A stretch of 64,000 nucleotides of DNA from the NCBI GenBank assembly GCA_003996215.1, contig QJPP01002922.1, forward strand, positions 186,001 through 250,000. Direction: 5' to 3'. Below are positions 1-11,803 of this stretch, in pieces. Numbering within the stretch: position 1 is the stretch's first letter; every line of letters starts with the position of its first letter. The translations under genes and the position numbers were made by a program. The notes beneath the pieces were generated by a model. It saw only the letters and a program-made list of their open reading frames with translations, was not told where the DNA came from and ran no database searches. This DNA comes from Jaltomata sinuosa. Taxonomy: Eukaryota; Streptophyta; Magnoliopsida; Solanales; Solanaceae.

Positions 1-630
1 AAAAGAAAGAAAAAGAAATGAAAAAGGAATTGTCAAACTGAAAAGGCCGTATCCGTAGCTAGAAAGAAGGGAATAAAAGGCGAATAAAGTTGGATGAAGA
101 TAGTTTAGTGGAAATAGTGGGTCAGCGATTTCAAGGAGGGCTTAGTCACTAATCCCTAAATGTACCCTACCTGCACCCGAAGCCTCGTTACAAGCCGTAA
201 CAAGTCATGCAGTAATCCTGAGAAACTTTCTGAACAATGGAAATAGAATAGTAAGGGCAAGCCTATGGCATCGCATGTGCATTGTTTGAAATCATTTGTG
301 AGCGTGAGTGCCTTACTTAGTCCCGAAACTTTGTGTGTGGGACTTCCTTTTAGTGAGGGCATCGGGATTTTGATATCACTCTCTGATTGTTGGGATAGCG
401 GGTCATGCATATGTAGAGCGCTCGTTTGCATCGGACTGACACCCTTGGATCCTGACGAGTTAACTTTTCAGAACACTTTTGTAGTACCGGGGGAGCTTGG
501 TTTGAATTGCTTGAATCATTGATTACCATGGTTGCTAGAAACATGTTTTATAGCGTCGTAGTTGAGTCGTCAGTTTTGTTTTTGTTGTCATGTTGCTTGA
601 GGACACGCGAACATTTTAAGTTGGGGGTGT
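1..630 (+). mobile_element. 3' internal non-coding region of Athila-family element 0 (left end outside window)
   Basis: This stretch is the reverse-complement counterpart of 8746-9350 in element 1. Both carry the blocks read as GGCTTGTAATGAGGCTTCGG, the CATAGGCTTGCCC-like box and the segment with TTGGGACTAGG. No long ORF is supported. It ends in a purine-rich tract directly before the LTR at 631, so the element is in plus orientation and the window shows only its 3' end. Its coding part, if any, lies outside. Family assignment rests on visible similarity to elements 1 and 2. Confidence 0.8.
616..630 (+). other. Polypurine tract of element 0
   Basis: TTAAGTTGGGGGTGT lies immediately before the TG that opens the LTR. 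The same tract, reverse-complemented, borders the 3' LTRs of elements 1 and 2, as expected for the plus-strand primer of an LTR retrotransposon. Confidence 0.75.
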
Positions 631-2131
631 TGATGTGCAGGGATTCTACAGCACATTTGACGCCTTTAACTAAGAATACTCGCAAGTTTTTAAGCAACCT
701 TTGTGGTTTTTGATGTTTTTATGTTGTATTTGCAGGACATGGAGACAAAGATGGAAAAGGAGTGAAAAATACTCAAGCTAGGTCATACTGGCTAGGCATG
801 ATGGAGGGCCTGACGGGTCGTCACACTGGTGACTGACCGTCAGGGGAGCCACCAAGCCTGGCAGCAGTAAGAGGAAGCTCTGGATATGGGTGACGACTGA
901 CTTGATGGGTCGTCACACCTGTGACTGACCGTCAGCCAAGCCGTCAGGATGAGGAAGCATGGCACTGGATCACTGGATAGTGGCGACGATTTAAGTGACG
1001 GTCCGTCAACAACATGATAAACCGTCAGGATGGCCGCAAAGTTAGAGCAAATGGAGATTATGCACTGGATAGTGGCGACGGGTGGAGCGACGGCCCATCA
1101 CAGGTTTGACGAACCTTCAAGCCAAGCCGTCAAGAGCAACAATGGGACTCCAATTTTATTTTTGGAACTTTATTTTCCTGGACTAATATAAATACCCAGT
1201 GCTAGGGTTATTTTCATTTATTCAGCATCCGACACTTGCGACGTAATATATTTTTTTGAGAGCAAGTTTGAGGGAAGAGAACGAAGAAAACAATATCTTT
1301 GTCTTCTTCATTGGGATTTTCATCATTGGTGCTTGGATTCTACGAAAGTCAAAGTAAAGTAATAATTTTCTATTGTAAGAAGACTTTCTTCTTATATGAA
1401 TACTATTATTTCTTTACTTCGTTTTGCTAGCATGAGTGGCTAACTTCCCACAACCCTGGTTGTGGGAGCCATGGCAAAAGTAACAATATAGATTCTCGGT
1501 AGCGTTGGGTTTGATTTATATGTTGTTCACGTTGTTAATCATGTGTTATTAACGTTTTCTAATGGTTGCAAACATTAGTACATGCCTAGGTTTAATTTGC
1601 TTGAACTAAGAGATTAGAACTGGGTAAATTTGACTAACAACGAGGATTCGAGACTTTTAACTCTCGTCTTATGATTAATACTTTAGCAAGATTGATCTAC
1701 TTGATGTTTTGGATTGAAATGAGAAATTTTACCTTTTCAAGTTTGAGAGAATTAGAAAGGAAATTCGTCTATTTGGTTGAGAGATTCTTAGATGATAACA
1801 TGAATTCAATCACATCGTGATAGACATATGGAAAGAACCCGACTAAGCTTTAAATCGACATTGTTACGACGCCATGGTGAACACTTCCCTAGTTCACTTC
1901 TCATATTGCTTTTAAACTCTTGGAAATACGTTGATCGTTATCTAAATTGTTTGAAAGTTGATAATTACAAACCCCCCCATTACTGGAGACTATTGATTAT
2001 TAGTCATCTAAATTACTAACGACTTAATTTGCACCTTATTCCCTGTGGGATCGACCCCAACCTTTGTTGGGTTCTATATTTGACAACGATCGCTTACGCT
2101 TCTTAATTGAGGTGTAGTTTGGGCGTTATCA
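631..2131 (+). mobile_element. 3' LTR of element 0 (Athila / gag-protease-only family)
   Basis: The LTR opens with TGATGTGC and closes with GGGCGTTATCA, the reverse complement of the ends of the LTRs at 7452, 12821, 49235 and 54748. At about 1.5 kb it is longer than those (about 1.3 kb), mainly because the block of GACGG…CCGTC motifs at 810-1130 is expanded. It is inserted in the pol region of element A: the flanking bases from 2132 continue A's reading frame. The left target-site copy is outside the window, so the duplication cannot be verified. Confidence 0.85.
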
Positions 2132-2136
2132 GTAAT

Positions 2137-2385
2137 GAACCCCTTAGCTAACAAATCATGGAGCTGCTCCTTAAGCTCTATCAACTCAGCAGGAGCCATA
2201 CAGTAGGGAGAAATAGAAATGGGCCTGGTGCCCGGCTCTAACTCAATAGCGAAATCAATATCTCTCTTAGGTGGAAGGCCTGGCAGGTCAGTAGGGAACA
2301 CATCTAGAAAGTCTCTAGCCACAGGAACAGACTCAGGGGAAGAAGGGTCAGCACTAGCATCTCGAACATATGCTAAGTAAGCCAA
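2137..2385 (-). pseudogene. Tekay element A: protease-RT linker and start of reverse transcriptase (broken by element 0)
   Basis: The minus-strand frame carries the linker typical of Tekay/Del polyproteins: a segment with DVFPTDLPGLPP, then a block resembling IELEPGTRPISI, then LKEQLHDLLAKGFI, which is the start of the RT fold. The frame is lost at 2131, where element 0 is inserted, so the catalytic part of RT is absent or lies outside the window. Family motifs are well known; the truncation is seen directly. Confidence 0.8.
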
Positions 2386-2412
2386 ACACCCTCGCGAAAT
2401 TAGCTTCCTAGC

Positions 2413-2800
2413 TCAAAGACAATAGATGATCACAGATGGCATGCGGCTAACAGAATTGTGCCACACAATTGGGGATACATCAGGCACAGTGATAGTAACA
2501 GTCTTGGCATAACAATCCAAAATCACACGGTGAGGGGATAACCAGTCCATGCCTATTATCATATCAAAATCTAACATATCAAGTATCATCAAATCACCCC
2601 AAGTCTCTAAATAACCAACAGATATCATGAAAGATCTCATAATCCGATCCATTACTAAAGAATCTCCTATTGGGGTCAAAACAGAAATAGGAACAGATAA
2701 CGACTTATTAGCCAACCCCAAACATGGCACAAAGTAGGCAGATACGTATGAACATGTAGATCCAGGATCAAATAAAGCATAAGCTGGTCAATGGCATACA
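2413..2800 (-). pseudogene. Tekay element A: retropepsin-like protease domain
   Basis: The minus-strand translation contains ALFDPGSTCSYVSAYF near 2720-2790. The DPGS motif stands in for the usual aspartic-protease D-S/T-G, as is common in this clade. Downstream come an LDMLDFDMIIGMDWLS block and LDCYAKTVT. Stops and frame changes separate this piece from gag and from the RT linker. The fold assignment is firm; function is lost. Confidence 0.8.
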
Positions 2801-2829
2801 GAAATCATACCTGTGATCATAGCATCCGA

Positions 2830-4387
2830 GGCCTCTGCCTCCGGTCTCCTAAAGACCGCATAGAACTGATGGCGACCACCACCTGACCGACCGCTATCCC
2901 TACCACCTGTCCTGCCTCATAGGACACCAAATCTACCCTAACCACCACCTCCTTGAGTTAGTGGCTGAACTGAGCGAATAGGCTGAGCCGGTGGAGCAGC
3001 TGTCTGAATTGTACCCCGCTGGGGGTAATTCTAGAAAAATGACCACTAACTCCGCACTCATAGCAGGATGTACCCTGTTAGGGTCAATCTCTGGCAAAAT
3101 TACTACTGACTCCACACTTATAGCAAGTCCTTGATGGCCCACCCTGCCGAGATGAACCTGCTGAACCTATGTGGCCACCTCATCCTGATGCCCCAGAAGT
3201 AGTACCTCTCGAAGACTGACCACTGTGACCATGCTGACTACTCTGACCCTGCTTAAACTGAGAACTAGAAGGCTGAAGTAAAGCCTGAATTGGTCGACTA
3301 GACTGACCCTGGTGCCTCTGTGGCTGATGACCTCAGCCCCACTAACCTGAACCCCTACCACTATAACGAGAACCACTGTAGCTACCCTGATGTTAAGGCC
3401 TCTTATCTCTGGCCCCAGTGTCATGACGATGCAAATCCTCTACAGTATAGGCATAGTCCGCAATAGCCTGGAATGACCGACCACTAGCAACTAATATCAC
3501 TACAGGCTCTCTAAACTCTATCCGTAGCCCCCAAACAAGTCTATGGACTCTGTCAGACTCAGTAGGCATAACCATGGCCCCAAATGGAGCAAGCTGATGG
3601 AAACGGTCTCATAATCTGAGACAGTCATGGTATCCTGAGTAAGTCTGGTGAAATCCTCTCTCCACCTCTCTCTGTCGCTCTGAGGTAAGAACTTGGCTAT
3701 AAAAGCCTCATAAAACTTGGACCAAGTCAAATGAGGTGATAATGATGGTGTGGAAGCAACATGGGCCTTCCATCATAACTTCACTGGCCCCACCAATAGA
3801 TATGTAGTATAGCCAACCCCGCGAGTCTCCAACAACCCTAGATGGTGCAACATCTCCTCACAAGTAGTAATAAAGTCATGGGGGTCCTGCCCAGAAGTAC
3901 CAGTAAACCTCAGAGGTGCCAATCTCAAGAATCTACCCAACGCCCTCTGCTCCGTGTCTGTCATAGTTGGGCAAGCAACAAGAGGCTATGCAACTGATGG
4001 GATAGGAATAACCTCAGCACGGGGAGCCACAGTAAAAGGCTGCACTCCTGAACTCGGTGCACTGGGGGCTTCCCCTTGAGCGGATGTATGTGCTGCCTCA
4101 GAAGGCCGCTCTCCAATCATACCTAACAACTATAACAATAAGCCCCAAATATCTGAAGTCTGAGCTGGGGATGAAGCTGGCACTGGAGCTGGTGGTACCT
4201 GGGCTGCCCCCTGGTCCACATGCTGCTCGGGAGCAAAATCTGGCTCATGATCATGCTCGGGCCCTATCTCAACTCTAGCAGCTGCCGCTTCTCGGAGATG
4301 TCCTTGACCCCTACCTCTTCGACCTCCCTGGCCCCTAGCTGGAGTCGGAGGCTCATCTCCTCCCGACGCCAATGATATCATACGATC
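2830..4387 (-). pseudogene. Tekay element A: Gag remnant (capsid plus degraded zinc knuckle)
   Basis: Fragments in several minus frames follow the order of a Tekay Gag. The N-terminal arm (4130-4390) is rich in Gly, Arg, Pro and Ala. Next is a capsid segment with RFLRLAPLRFTGTSGQDPHDF (3773-3964), then TWSKFYEAFIAKFLPQSDR (3518-3730), then an Arg/Ser/Gly-rich tail and a CCHC-like piece around 3050-3140. Several frameshifts and stops make it a pseudogene. The start near 4387 is the first Met of the arm and is only a plausible choice. The primer site lies about 200 bp upstream, as expected. Confidence 0.75.
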
Positions 4388-4587
4388 CATCTGCGGAAGA
4401 ACGAATGAGAAGAAGTGAGAGTTCAAGAAACTCCCAAGGGTTACGCATGATACATAATCAAATAAGAGAGTCATATTTCCTAAGATGTCACTATAGCCTC
4501 CCAAAGATTGAGTACGAACGTCTCCACCCCGATCCACAGGACTCTACTAGATATTGGCTCCTATACAAATAATGCTAGTGAACTTAG

Positions 4588-4599
4588 GCTCTGATACCA
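4588..4599 (-). other. Primer-binding site of element A (initiator tRNA-Met type)
   Basis: On the minus strand this reads TGGTATCAGAGC, the standard primer site complementary to the 3' end of plant initiator tRNA-Met. It lies three bases inside the 5' LTR boundary at 4603 and fixes the element's orientation. Confidence 0.9.
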
Positions 4600-4602
4600 A
4601 GC

Positions 4603-7451
4603 TGTCACGACTTGATTTCTCGGTCCTGAGGGCACCTACAACCCCCTAGTAGGTGAACTAATCCCCATAATCCGAAACGACTAGTAATGGACTACTATCT
4701 AACAGTTAAGCAGAAGAAATAATATAACCAAGCGGAAGCAAAGGAACAAATGTGGAAACTAAACCAAACCCCAAACCTGGTATCATAGTATAGAGCCAGA
4801 ACTATATCAGCAGAGTACAACGGTCCAAAACAATACATAAAGATGCCTCTGAATGGTAGTAGAGTACATACAACAAATAATAAACTAAAGGCTAAGCTCC
4901 GATCGTCTATAGCTCACCCTCAGTCTGAAGATATCCCAAAAATAGCTCCTCACACGAGTCTCTAGCGAGCTAACAGTGATGGCCCACACTAGGATCTACA
5001 CTAGAAGATGCAGAGTGTAGTATGAGCACTAAATGCGAAGCATAAGGTACCCAGTAGGTATCATAGGCTGACTGGGCACATATAAGATAAAAGAGCAGTA
5101 TTAGACAGAATAGAAACAAATGGTCACAGAAGACAATGAGTAAACACACAAAAGCTAGCACGGAAGGGATACAAGCAAGAACAACACAAATGGCTAGCTA
5201 CTAGAATATGTATCACAGGTGAGAGAAAGAAGCACGTACCTGGGATCCTCGCAACAACAAGTAAATAAAGAGAGATTCAGAAAGTAGGTAGTATACCGGT
5301 AACCTCAAATAGATAGAGAAAGAGAGAAAAGATAACGATAATCATGCTCGAATATGAGATACAATAACCCAAATAAGCCTACTAATCTCAAGTCAAGAGC
5401 TAGCAACGGAAACCCAAGAACAACTTAATCAATATCTAGAGTCATAAGAACCACAATAGGAACCAATAGTGCGAAAGAGTAATCATAAGTCTACCTGCAG
5501 TCCCACGGGCGCCCATACCCTCGAGGAACAAAAATAAGTGAAGACAAACCCTCTGACATCCCATACTACCAGAGCGTACACTCAGCAAACAAAAAACAAG
5601 GGTTGAACCTTACACAAATGAATAGTATGATGCATGATGGAAACTGAGTGGAATAGTAACCCTGTATGTACCTCCTCCAGCGCCTAAGGGCCTAGTAGGT
5701 TCCATGGAAGAACACTACCCGTATACCTCTACTTCATCATATACCCCTTCTCTGGCACATACAGCCCAAATCCCCAGGCCCAAAACGGCAAGGTCCATGG
5801 AGGTCCCGGACCCCATACTATAACTCAATATCAAAAAATATTGTTTGGAGTATGTCTGGATTCAAGCTGGAGACTCAAGTCTAAAATATGCATGCCCAGA
5901 CTCTGTCTAGGTCTAAAATAGTGGAAAATGTCTCAAAAACCCCATCAAGGGTGCCCGGGCATAACCAGGTCTAAAATAGTAGTAAAACATCTCTGGTGCT
6001 CGATCCGACCGAGTCTAATGCCACCTTAAATCAGTAAGAAAACTCAACTAGCACTACGACCCTGCCGAGTCTAGCATTAGTAGTAAAACTGGTGATAGAA
6101 ATCATAATTTAACTCTCTTTTACCCCAAGAAGATCCACATGTTAAGTCAAAACCATTCCCAAGTCATTTCTATCAAAAATGGGCCCCACATCCATGCAAA
6201 GTTTAGAAAATTAGTACTAGTCGGCTCGAAGACAAAACCGTAGTAAGATATAGTAAGAATCCTCTTTATATGCATGGAAATGACATGATCAACACAAATA
6301 GCCTCCCAACAGCTCACAAACAACCTATCGGTCCTACACAGGTTCCAATCGCTCTACATCATAGATAACCAGCATAAAATCACGATAACAATATTTTGGA
6401 CTTAGGAATACCCCCGAATAGCCCACCATCTATGGTCCAGAGTCAAACAAGGCCACACAGGACCATAAGGGTGGTAATGTCAACTACGAAGAATACTACA
6501 TATGATCGTCCGATGGAAGGAAACGAGGCGAATCATGGAAAAGCGATCAAGGTATGTGGTGCCAAGGTAATAACCCAACCCAAGGATGTCAATTAGTACA
6601 ATTTTATCCGATATATACTAAGTCTAGGGAGTTTAGACCGTAACCTACATGTCGTCCGATGACAAGCTGTTGGCATGACAATATCTGAGGCCAAAATGTT
6701 CTGAGAAGCTCCGAATGATAATCAAACTATCATAAACATAAATAACACATCAAGATGAGTCTAATGATACCCATATTGCTATAATAATAGCCGGGATAAA
6801 ATTCAGGTCATCGATGGGCCCATGGGCCCTGCAACCCAAAACCAGAAATGAAAAGAAGCACGATGTCCAGAATGGTGTCAAGAAGACATGCTCCAAAAAT
6901 GAGCAATTTTGGCTAAGGGGAAGGCCCCAAACAGCCCGCTCAAGGGAGGGCTTAAAAGGTGGAATTTTAAGGATGAACGAATCAAAAATTGGGCAAGGAA
7001 GCTTACTACAATGCGAGAAATTACGCCAAGGAAGTAAATTGAGCGAGGCCACGATCATGCAATCACAATAGGAGCAGAATCTTCAAGAAAACCAAGCTTA
7101 GAGAACTTACCAACAATGGTGATTTCTTAGAAAACAAAGGAAGAGCAAGTTGGGGAAGACGACTTACCAACTATTGACGAAGCACGGATAAATGATGAAC
7201 AAAGGTTTCCCCAAGGTTAGGAACTGATTTAGATCAATTTTAGAGAGAGTTTGGTGCTTTGCTGTTGACAGAAATGAAGAGAGAAGGCTAGAAAAATGAA
7301 AGGCACAACTTAAATAGCTACTGGCCCAAGCCTTTGCGGACGCGGCTAAGCATCGCCTATGCGGGCACGCGAACATGGGCAGCCGGCGCGCATGTGAAGG
7401 ACAAGCGCTTGCCTTGCACAAATGCGACCAGGCCACTGTGTACGCAGGCAC
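4603..7451 (-). mobile_element. 5' LTR of Tekay element A, part 1 (split by element 1)
   Basis: The plus-strand start TGTCACGACTTGATTTCTCG matches the LTR starts at 17871, 27098 and 31814. The LTR resumes at 14180 and ends at 14994. The two parts total about 3.66 kb, longer than the LTRs of B and C. Inside are the conserved block at 5009-5075 and an imperfect repeat zone at 5830-6090. The part ends in a GC-rich zone (7330-7451) of CGCG/GCGC motifs into which element 1 inserted. No supported gene. Confidence 0.8.
7447..7451. repeat. Target-site duplication of element 1, left copy
   Basis: GGCAC here and GGCAC at 14180-14184 flank element 1 exactly, the 5-bp duplication left by retroviral-type integrases. 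Confidence 0.95.
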
Positions 7452-8745
7452 TGATACGCCCAAATTAAAACTCCAATTACGAAGCGTAAGCGGTCATCGT
7501 CAAATATAGAACCCAACAGAGGTTGGGGTCGATCCCACAGGGAATAAGGTGCAAATTAAGTCGTTAGTGAATTAGATGACTAGTAATCAATAGTTTCCGG
7601 TAAAGAGGGGGGTTTGTGTGAACAATATTTGATCAAAACAAATAATAATGTACGATGAATAATCAATATGAGAGTGAACTAGGGAAGTGTTCACCATGGC
7701 GTCGTAACAATGTCGACTCAAAGCTTAACCGGGTTCTTTCTATATGCATGTCACGATGTGATTGAATTGATGGTATCATCTAAACGTTTCTCAACCAAAT
7801 AGATGAATTTCCTTTTCAATTCTCTCGAACTTGAAAAGGTGAGCTTTTAGATTTCAATCCTAAATATCAAGTAGATTAATCTAGTTACAGCATTAATCAT
7901 AAGACGAGAAGTGGTGGTCTCGAATCCTCGTAGTTAATCAAATTTCCCGGTTTTAATCTCTTTACTCAAGCAAATTAAACCTAGGCATGTTCTAATGTTT
8001 GCAACCACTAGAAAACGTTAATAATGAATGATTAACAACGTGACAACATAAATATTGACCCCGACGCTACCCGGAATCTATATTGCTACTTTTGCCATGG
8101 CTCCCACAACCCTAGTTGTGGGAAGTTAGTTACTCATGCTATTAGGAGAAGAGAAGAAAATCATATTCATAATAAATAGGAAAGATTCTTACAATATAAT
8201 GAACACAAGCTTCAATTATCCAAGAACAAGAAACCAAGATCCCAAGAACAATGGAAGAACAAGATTCAAGAAGAAGAAACGTGTTTTGGGTGTTTCCTTC
8301 TCAAATTCTCGCTCAAAAGTAGACTAAAAATCTCCTAAAACTATTGGGTAATGAATCCATAAAATAAACCTAACATAGGGTATTTATAGTAGTCCAGGAA
8401 ATAAAGTCCAAAAATAAAACGTTCGAATTCTGCGTCGCTTTGACGGCCCACCCTGACGGACCATCACAGGCGTGACTGGCCGTCACGGTGGCCGTCACCA
8501 CTAGGCAGTGGTGCTGCCTCACTTGACGGTCGTCTTGACGGTCCGTCACCTTGGTTACTGGCCATCACGGTGGCCGTCACTCTTATCCAGATGGTCTTTT
8601 TGCTCGTATTTCCTTCCGTTTCTATGTTTGTCTCTCTTTCCTGCAAACATAACATAAAACATCAAAAATGACGACGGTTGCTTGAGAACTTACGGTTATT
8701 CTTAGTTTAAAGTAGTCAAATGTGCCGTAGAATGGTGGCACATCA
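7452..8745 (-). mobile_element. 3' LTR of element 1
   Basis: 1294 bp, from TGATACGCCC to CACATCA on the plus strand. It is a close copy of 12821-14179. The main difference is a missing roughly 80-bp unit in the GACGG/CCGTC-rich zone (8440-8580). The element's transcription start and poly(A) site should lie here but were not located. Confidence 0.92.
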
Positions 8746-10183
8746 ACACCCTCAACTTAGACGTTCGCTTGTCCTCAAGCAACATGACATAAAAGAAAAA
8801 CAATAAGACGACTCAACTAAGAAAACAAACTCGTGTCTTTAGCAACTTATGGTCATTCAACGCTTATTCAATTTTACATCAAGCTCCCTAGTAGCACACA
8901 AATGTATGAAACGTTAACTTGCAAGGATCCAAACATGTCATTCCGATATGACAGAATGTTATGCATACACACGCGCAACTATCCTAACAGTCAATAGACA
9001 ATACAGAAATCTTGGTGCCCTCACCGCAAAGAAGTCCCACACACAAGATTTGGGACTAGGTAAGGCGCTCACACTCACAAATGATTTCAAACAATGCACA
9101 TACGATGCCATAAGCTTTCCCTTACTATTCTATTTTAGTTTTTCAGAAAGCCGCTCAAGATCACTACAGGACTTGTTTTGGCTTGTAATGAGGCTTCGGG
9201 TGCAGGTAGGATACATTTGGGGAATAGTGACTAAACCCTCCTTGGAATCACCGACCTACCATTTTCACATAATTTTACTTTGTCCATCCTTATTCACCTC
9301 TTTATTCCCTTCTTTCTAGCTACAGGTGCGGCCTCTTTATTTTGACACTTCTTTTTATTTCTTTTTCGTTCTTTTTCATTTCTTTTTTTTCGTTTCTTTA
9401 TCTTTCTTTTCTTAGACACACACCCAGAATTTTCATTCTATCCACAACCAATCTTATCCATCCTATTTTTCTTATCATTTACCTCTATAGTAGCCACCCT
9501 CAACTTAGGCTGATTGCCTGAGTTGAGGTACACGATGTCCAAGGAAGGACTAGGGCCAAAACAGGGATTCAAAGTTCAACAGGAACGGTGACAGGTTATT
9601 AAAAGAATAGGGTCAATTATGGCTCAACAGGGTTCAAAAGGGATTATTTGCATTTGGACGGTCTTATAGGCTAAGTGGACTGCACACAAAAAGGGCCTGT
9701 GATCCTTTCCTAAGCAACCAACTTCAAACTTAACAAAATAGACCGGACAAGTTCTAGATGCATGCACAGAGTAAGAATTTATAACAATAAGCTCACACAC
9801 ACTTGGCACCAAGAAACCATACCACTACCAACTATCGAAACAACAGCTCGGCTTAAGCATACTTATTCCAATCATAACCACACAATGACATTCAAGGATC
9901 CAGACAGTCAATCGTTTCAAACATAAGGGGGAACATTTTTCAAAAAAACGCCATGCTTGCTATAGACACTAGAAAACAACTAAAATTTAAACGAAAACCT
10001 AAACATGCCGGTTCTACTAGATAGCACACCGGAGGGAAAATAAATACGGCAACAAAAACCCTCGGTGGTGAAAGACTCACAGGTATCCCAACACCCTTTA
10101 CTTAGACTCATGCATTGTCCCCAATGCATACATGTGAAAGCTAAAACTGTGAGAGAAAGGAATACCTGTGAAGCCCATAGGAC
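8746..10183 (-). other. Element 1: polypurine tract and 1.4-kb non-coding 3' module
   Basis: The stretch starts with the polypurine tract (ACACCCTCAACTTAG on the plus strand). It contains the boxes shared with D, E and element 2: a TTGTCCTCAAGCAAC box, a CCATAAGCTTTCCCTTA box, a GGCTTGTAATGAGGC box and the hairpin at 9498-9528. A pyrimidine-rich run lies at 9340-9415. No supported coding sequence. Conservation across separate families points to RNA-level function such as packaging, dimerisation or export; that is inference. Confidence 0.75.
9498..9528 (-). ncRNA. Conserved hairpin in the 3' module of element 1
   Basis: CCTCAACTTAGGC (9498-9510) and GCCTGAGTTGAGG (9516-9528) form a 13-bp stem with one mismatch around the 5-nt loop TGATT. 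Element 2 carries it twice (51264-51437). E keeps a shortened form at 46575-46591 and D a related one at 40088-40115. Its role is unknown. Confidence 0.6.
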
Positions 10184-11338
10184 TCAGAGTCTGGCATGAT
10201 GTTGGAGACCGCCAGGGTCTCCAAAGAAGGCAAAATCGATGGAATAGGTGCCAGCTACCCCATCCCGTTGAGCTCCAACTTTCTCTTTTATCAGCTCCGC
10301 AGCTAGTCGCGACAACTTCTTTACTCTTTCTTTGCTGGTTTTCTTGCAGTGTTTTCTTTTTCTTGATTTGTTCTCACCGCCTTCCTTTGTAGGTTTCTCT
10401 TCTCGCAGCATCATTCTCATAACAGCTCGAGTCTCGACACAACCCTTCTCCTCAATATGCGCATCCGTAGGGGCTTCATTAACAACATTTATAACCAAGA
10501 CCACTCTCATGTCTCTTGGTGGCTTCATCAATTTACATGCATCAAACTTGACCAATTCATTGTTAAATCTGAATGTCAGTTCATTTCTTTCCATGTCGAC
10601 CAACACTCTTGCAGTGGCTAACAATGGTCGTCCCAAGATTATGGGAACTTCAAAGTCCACTTCGCAATCTAAGATCACAAAGTTAGCCGGGAATATAAAA
10701 TTACCAACCTTTACCAGCACATCAGACAATATTCCCACCGGTCGCTTTACTGAACGGCCAGCCATTAACACCCTCAAGGTAGTTGGTTTGGGCGCTCCCA
10801 AACCCAATTGTTTATAGACTGCCAGCGGAATCAAGTTGATGCTAGCACCAAGATCACACAAGGCTTTTTCAAAGTTGAATTTCCCAATAGTACAGGGAAC
10901 AGTAAAAGCACCTGGATCTTCCTTCTTTTCCACTAACGATCTTGAAGAAATAGAACTGCAGTGGTGGAGGTCATCTTCTGGTTCAAAGCTCACTGTCCTC
11001 TTCTTGGTAATCAAGTCCTTCATGAACTTGGCATATCCGGGCATTTGTTCAAGAGCGTCCACCAATGGGATGTTCACTGATATCTGCTTGAGCATGGTCA
11101 TGAAATTTAGGAACTTTCCATCTTCCACTTTCTTTTTCAAGCGTTGTGGGAAAGGAGGTGGTGGCCGAGGCATCATAGTTGGAAGCTTTTTAACTTCCTT
11201 GCTTTTATCCGTGCGCCTTTGAGTAGCATCCTCTACCACCTTGTCATCCGCAACATCACCTTTCTGATTCTGAATTACCGGATGTGATTCCAATAATGTT
11301 TTACCACTTCTCGTAGTGATCTCCATACAACTTCCATC
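10184..11338 (-). pseudogene. Element 1: retropepsin-like protease and Gag-Pro linker
   Basis: The ORF opens after a TAG at 11339-11341 with MEITTRSGK. It carries a proline run (PRPPPPFPQRLKKK) and a helix-rich linker (MLKQISVNIPLVDALEQMPG). The protease follows with active-site CDLGASINLIP, then a flap-like VKRPVGILSDVLVKV segment and the ILGRPLLATARVLVD segment. A basic C-terminal tail ends in DPGGLQHHARL, matching element 2. The catalytic Asp is intact. The Gln codon after PFP (11144-11146, CAA) is a stop in element 2 and in E. It shares a frame with 11339-11803, so the TAG between them is a point break in what was one polyprotein. Confidence 0.85.
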
Positions 11339-11803
11339 CTACCTCGGGTTTGGAATGGTGTCACTCGGCAATATACCTGTCTTCCTTTGATTTAGAGATG
11401 CCGAGATTTGACCCACTTGCTGTTCCAATTGCTTGATAGAGGTGGAATGTAAATCCACTACCTGACTCATTGTTGATAATTCCGTCCTCATCTCCTTTAC
11501 CGCGGAGTCGGTAGATTCCACCTTCAGCAGCATCTTAGCCATCGTGTTCTCTAGTTTGGACGTCCCTGTCTTGGTGTTAGCTCTTTCCCGGTTACCAGGT
11601 GGTACATACAACCCACCTCCATCAGTTTTATTCTTCCAGTTCCCCTGCTCGCGGCCTCTGTAGCCAGCTTTTTCATAGTAGTTGTCTCTCTGATAGTTCC
11701 GACCTTGGTTTCCCTGACCATTGGCCTGGAAACCACCCAAATAATTTGCCTCCTCATCAGGTTTAAACTCTGCTGCTCTACCTTGGGAACCCACAACTTT
11801 CAC
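11339..11803 (-). pseudogene. Element 1: C-terminal part of Gag
   Basis: This Asn/Gly/Arg-rich tail (YLGGFQANGQGNQGRNY) runs into a heptad-rich segment (SIKQLEQQVGQISASLNQR) likely to form a coiled coil. It aligns with the second half of the element 2 Gag. Compared with element 2 it lacks about 20 codons around DQDMAHLKTQLDLLTRH, and that deletion also shifts the frame relative to the N-terminal part. No CCHC zinc knuckle is visible; the RNA-binding role presumably falls to the basic Asn/Arg region. Confidence 0.8.
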
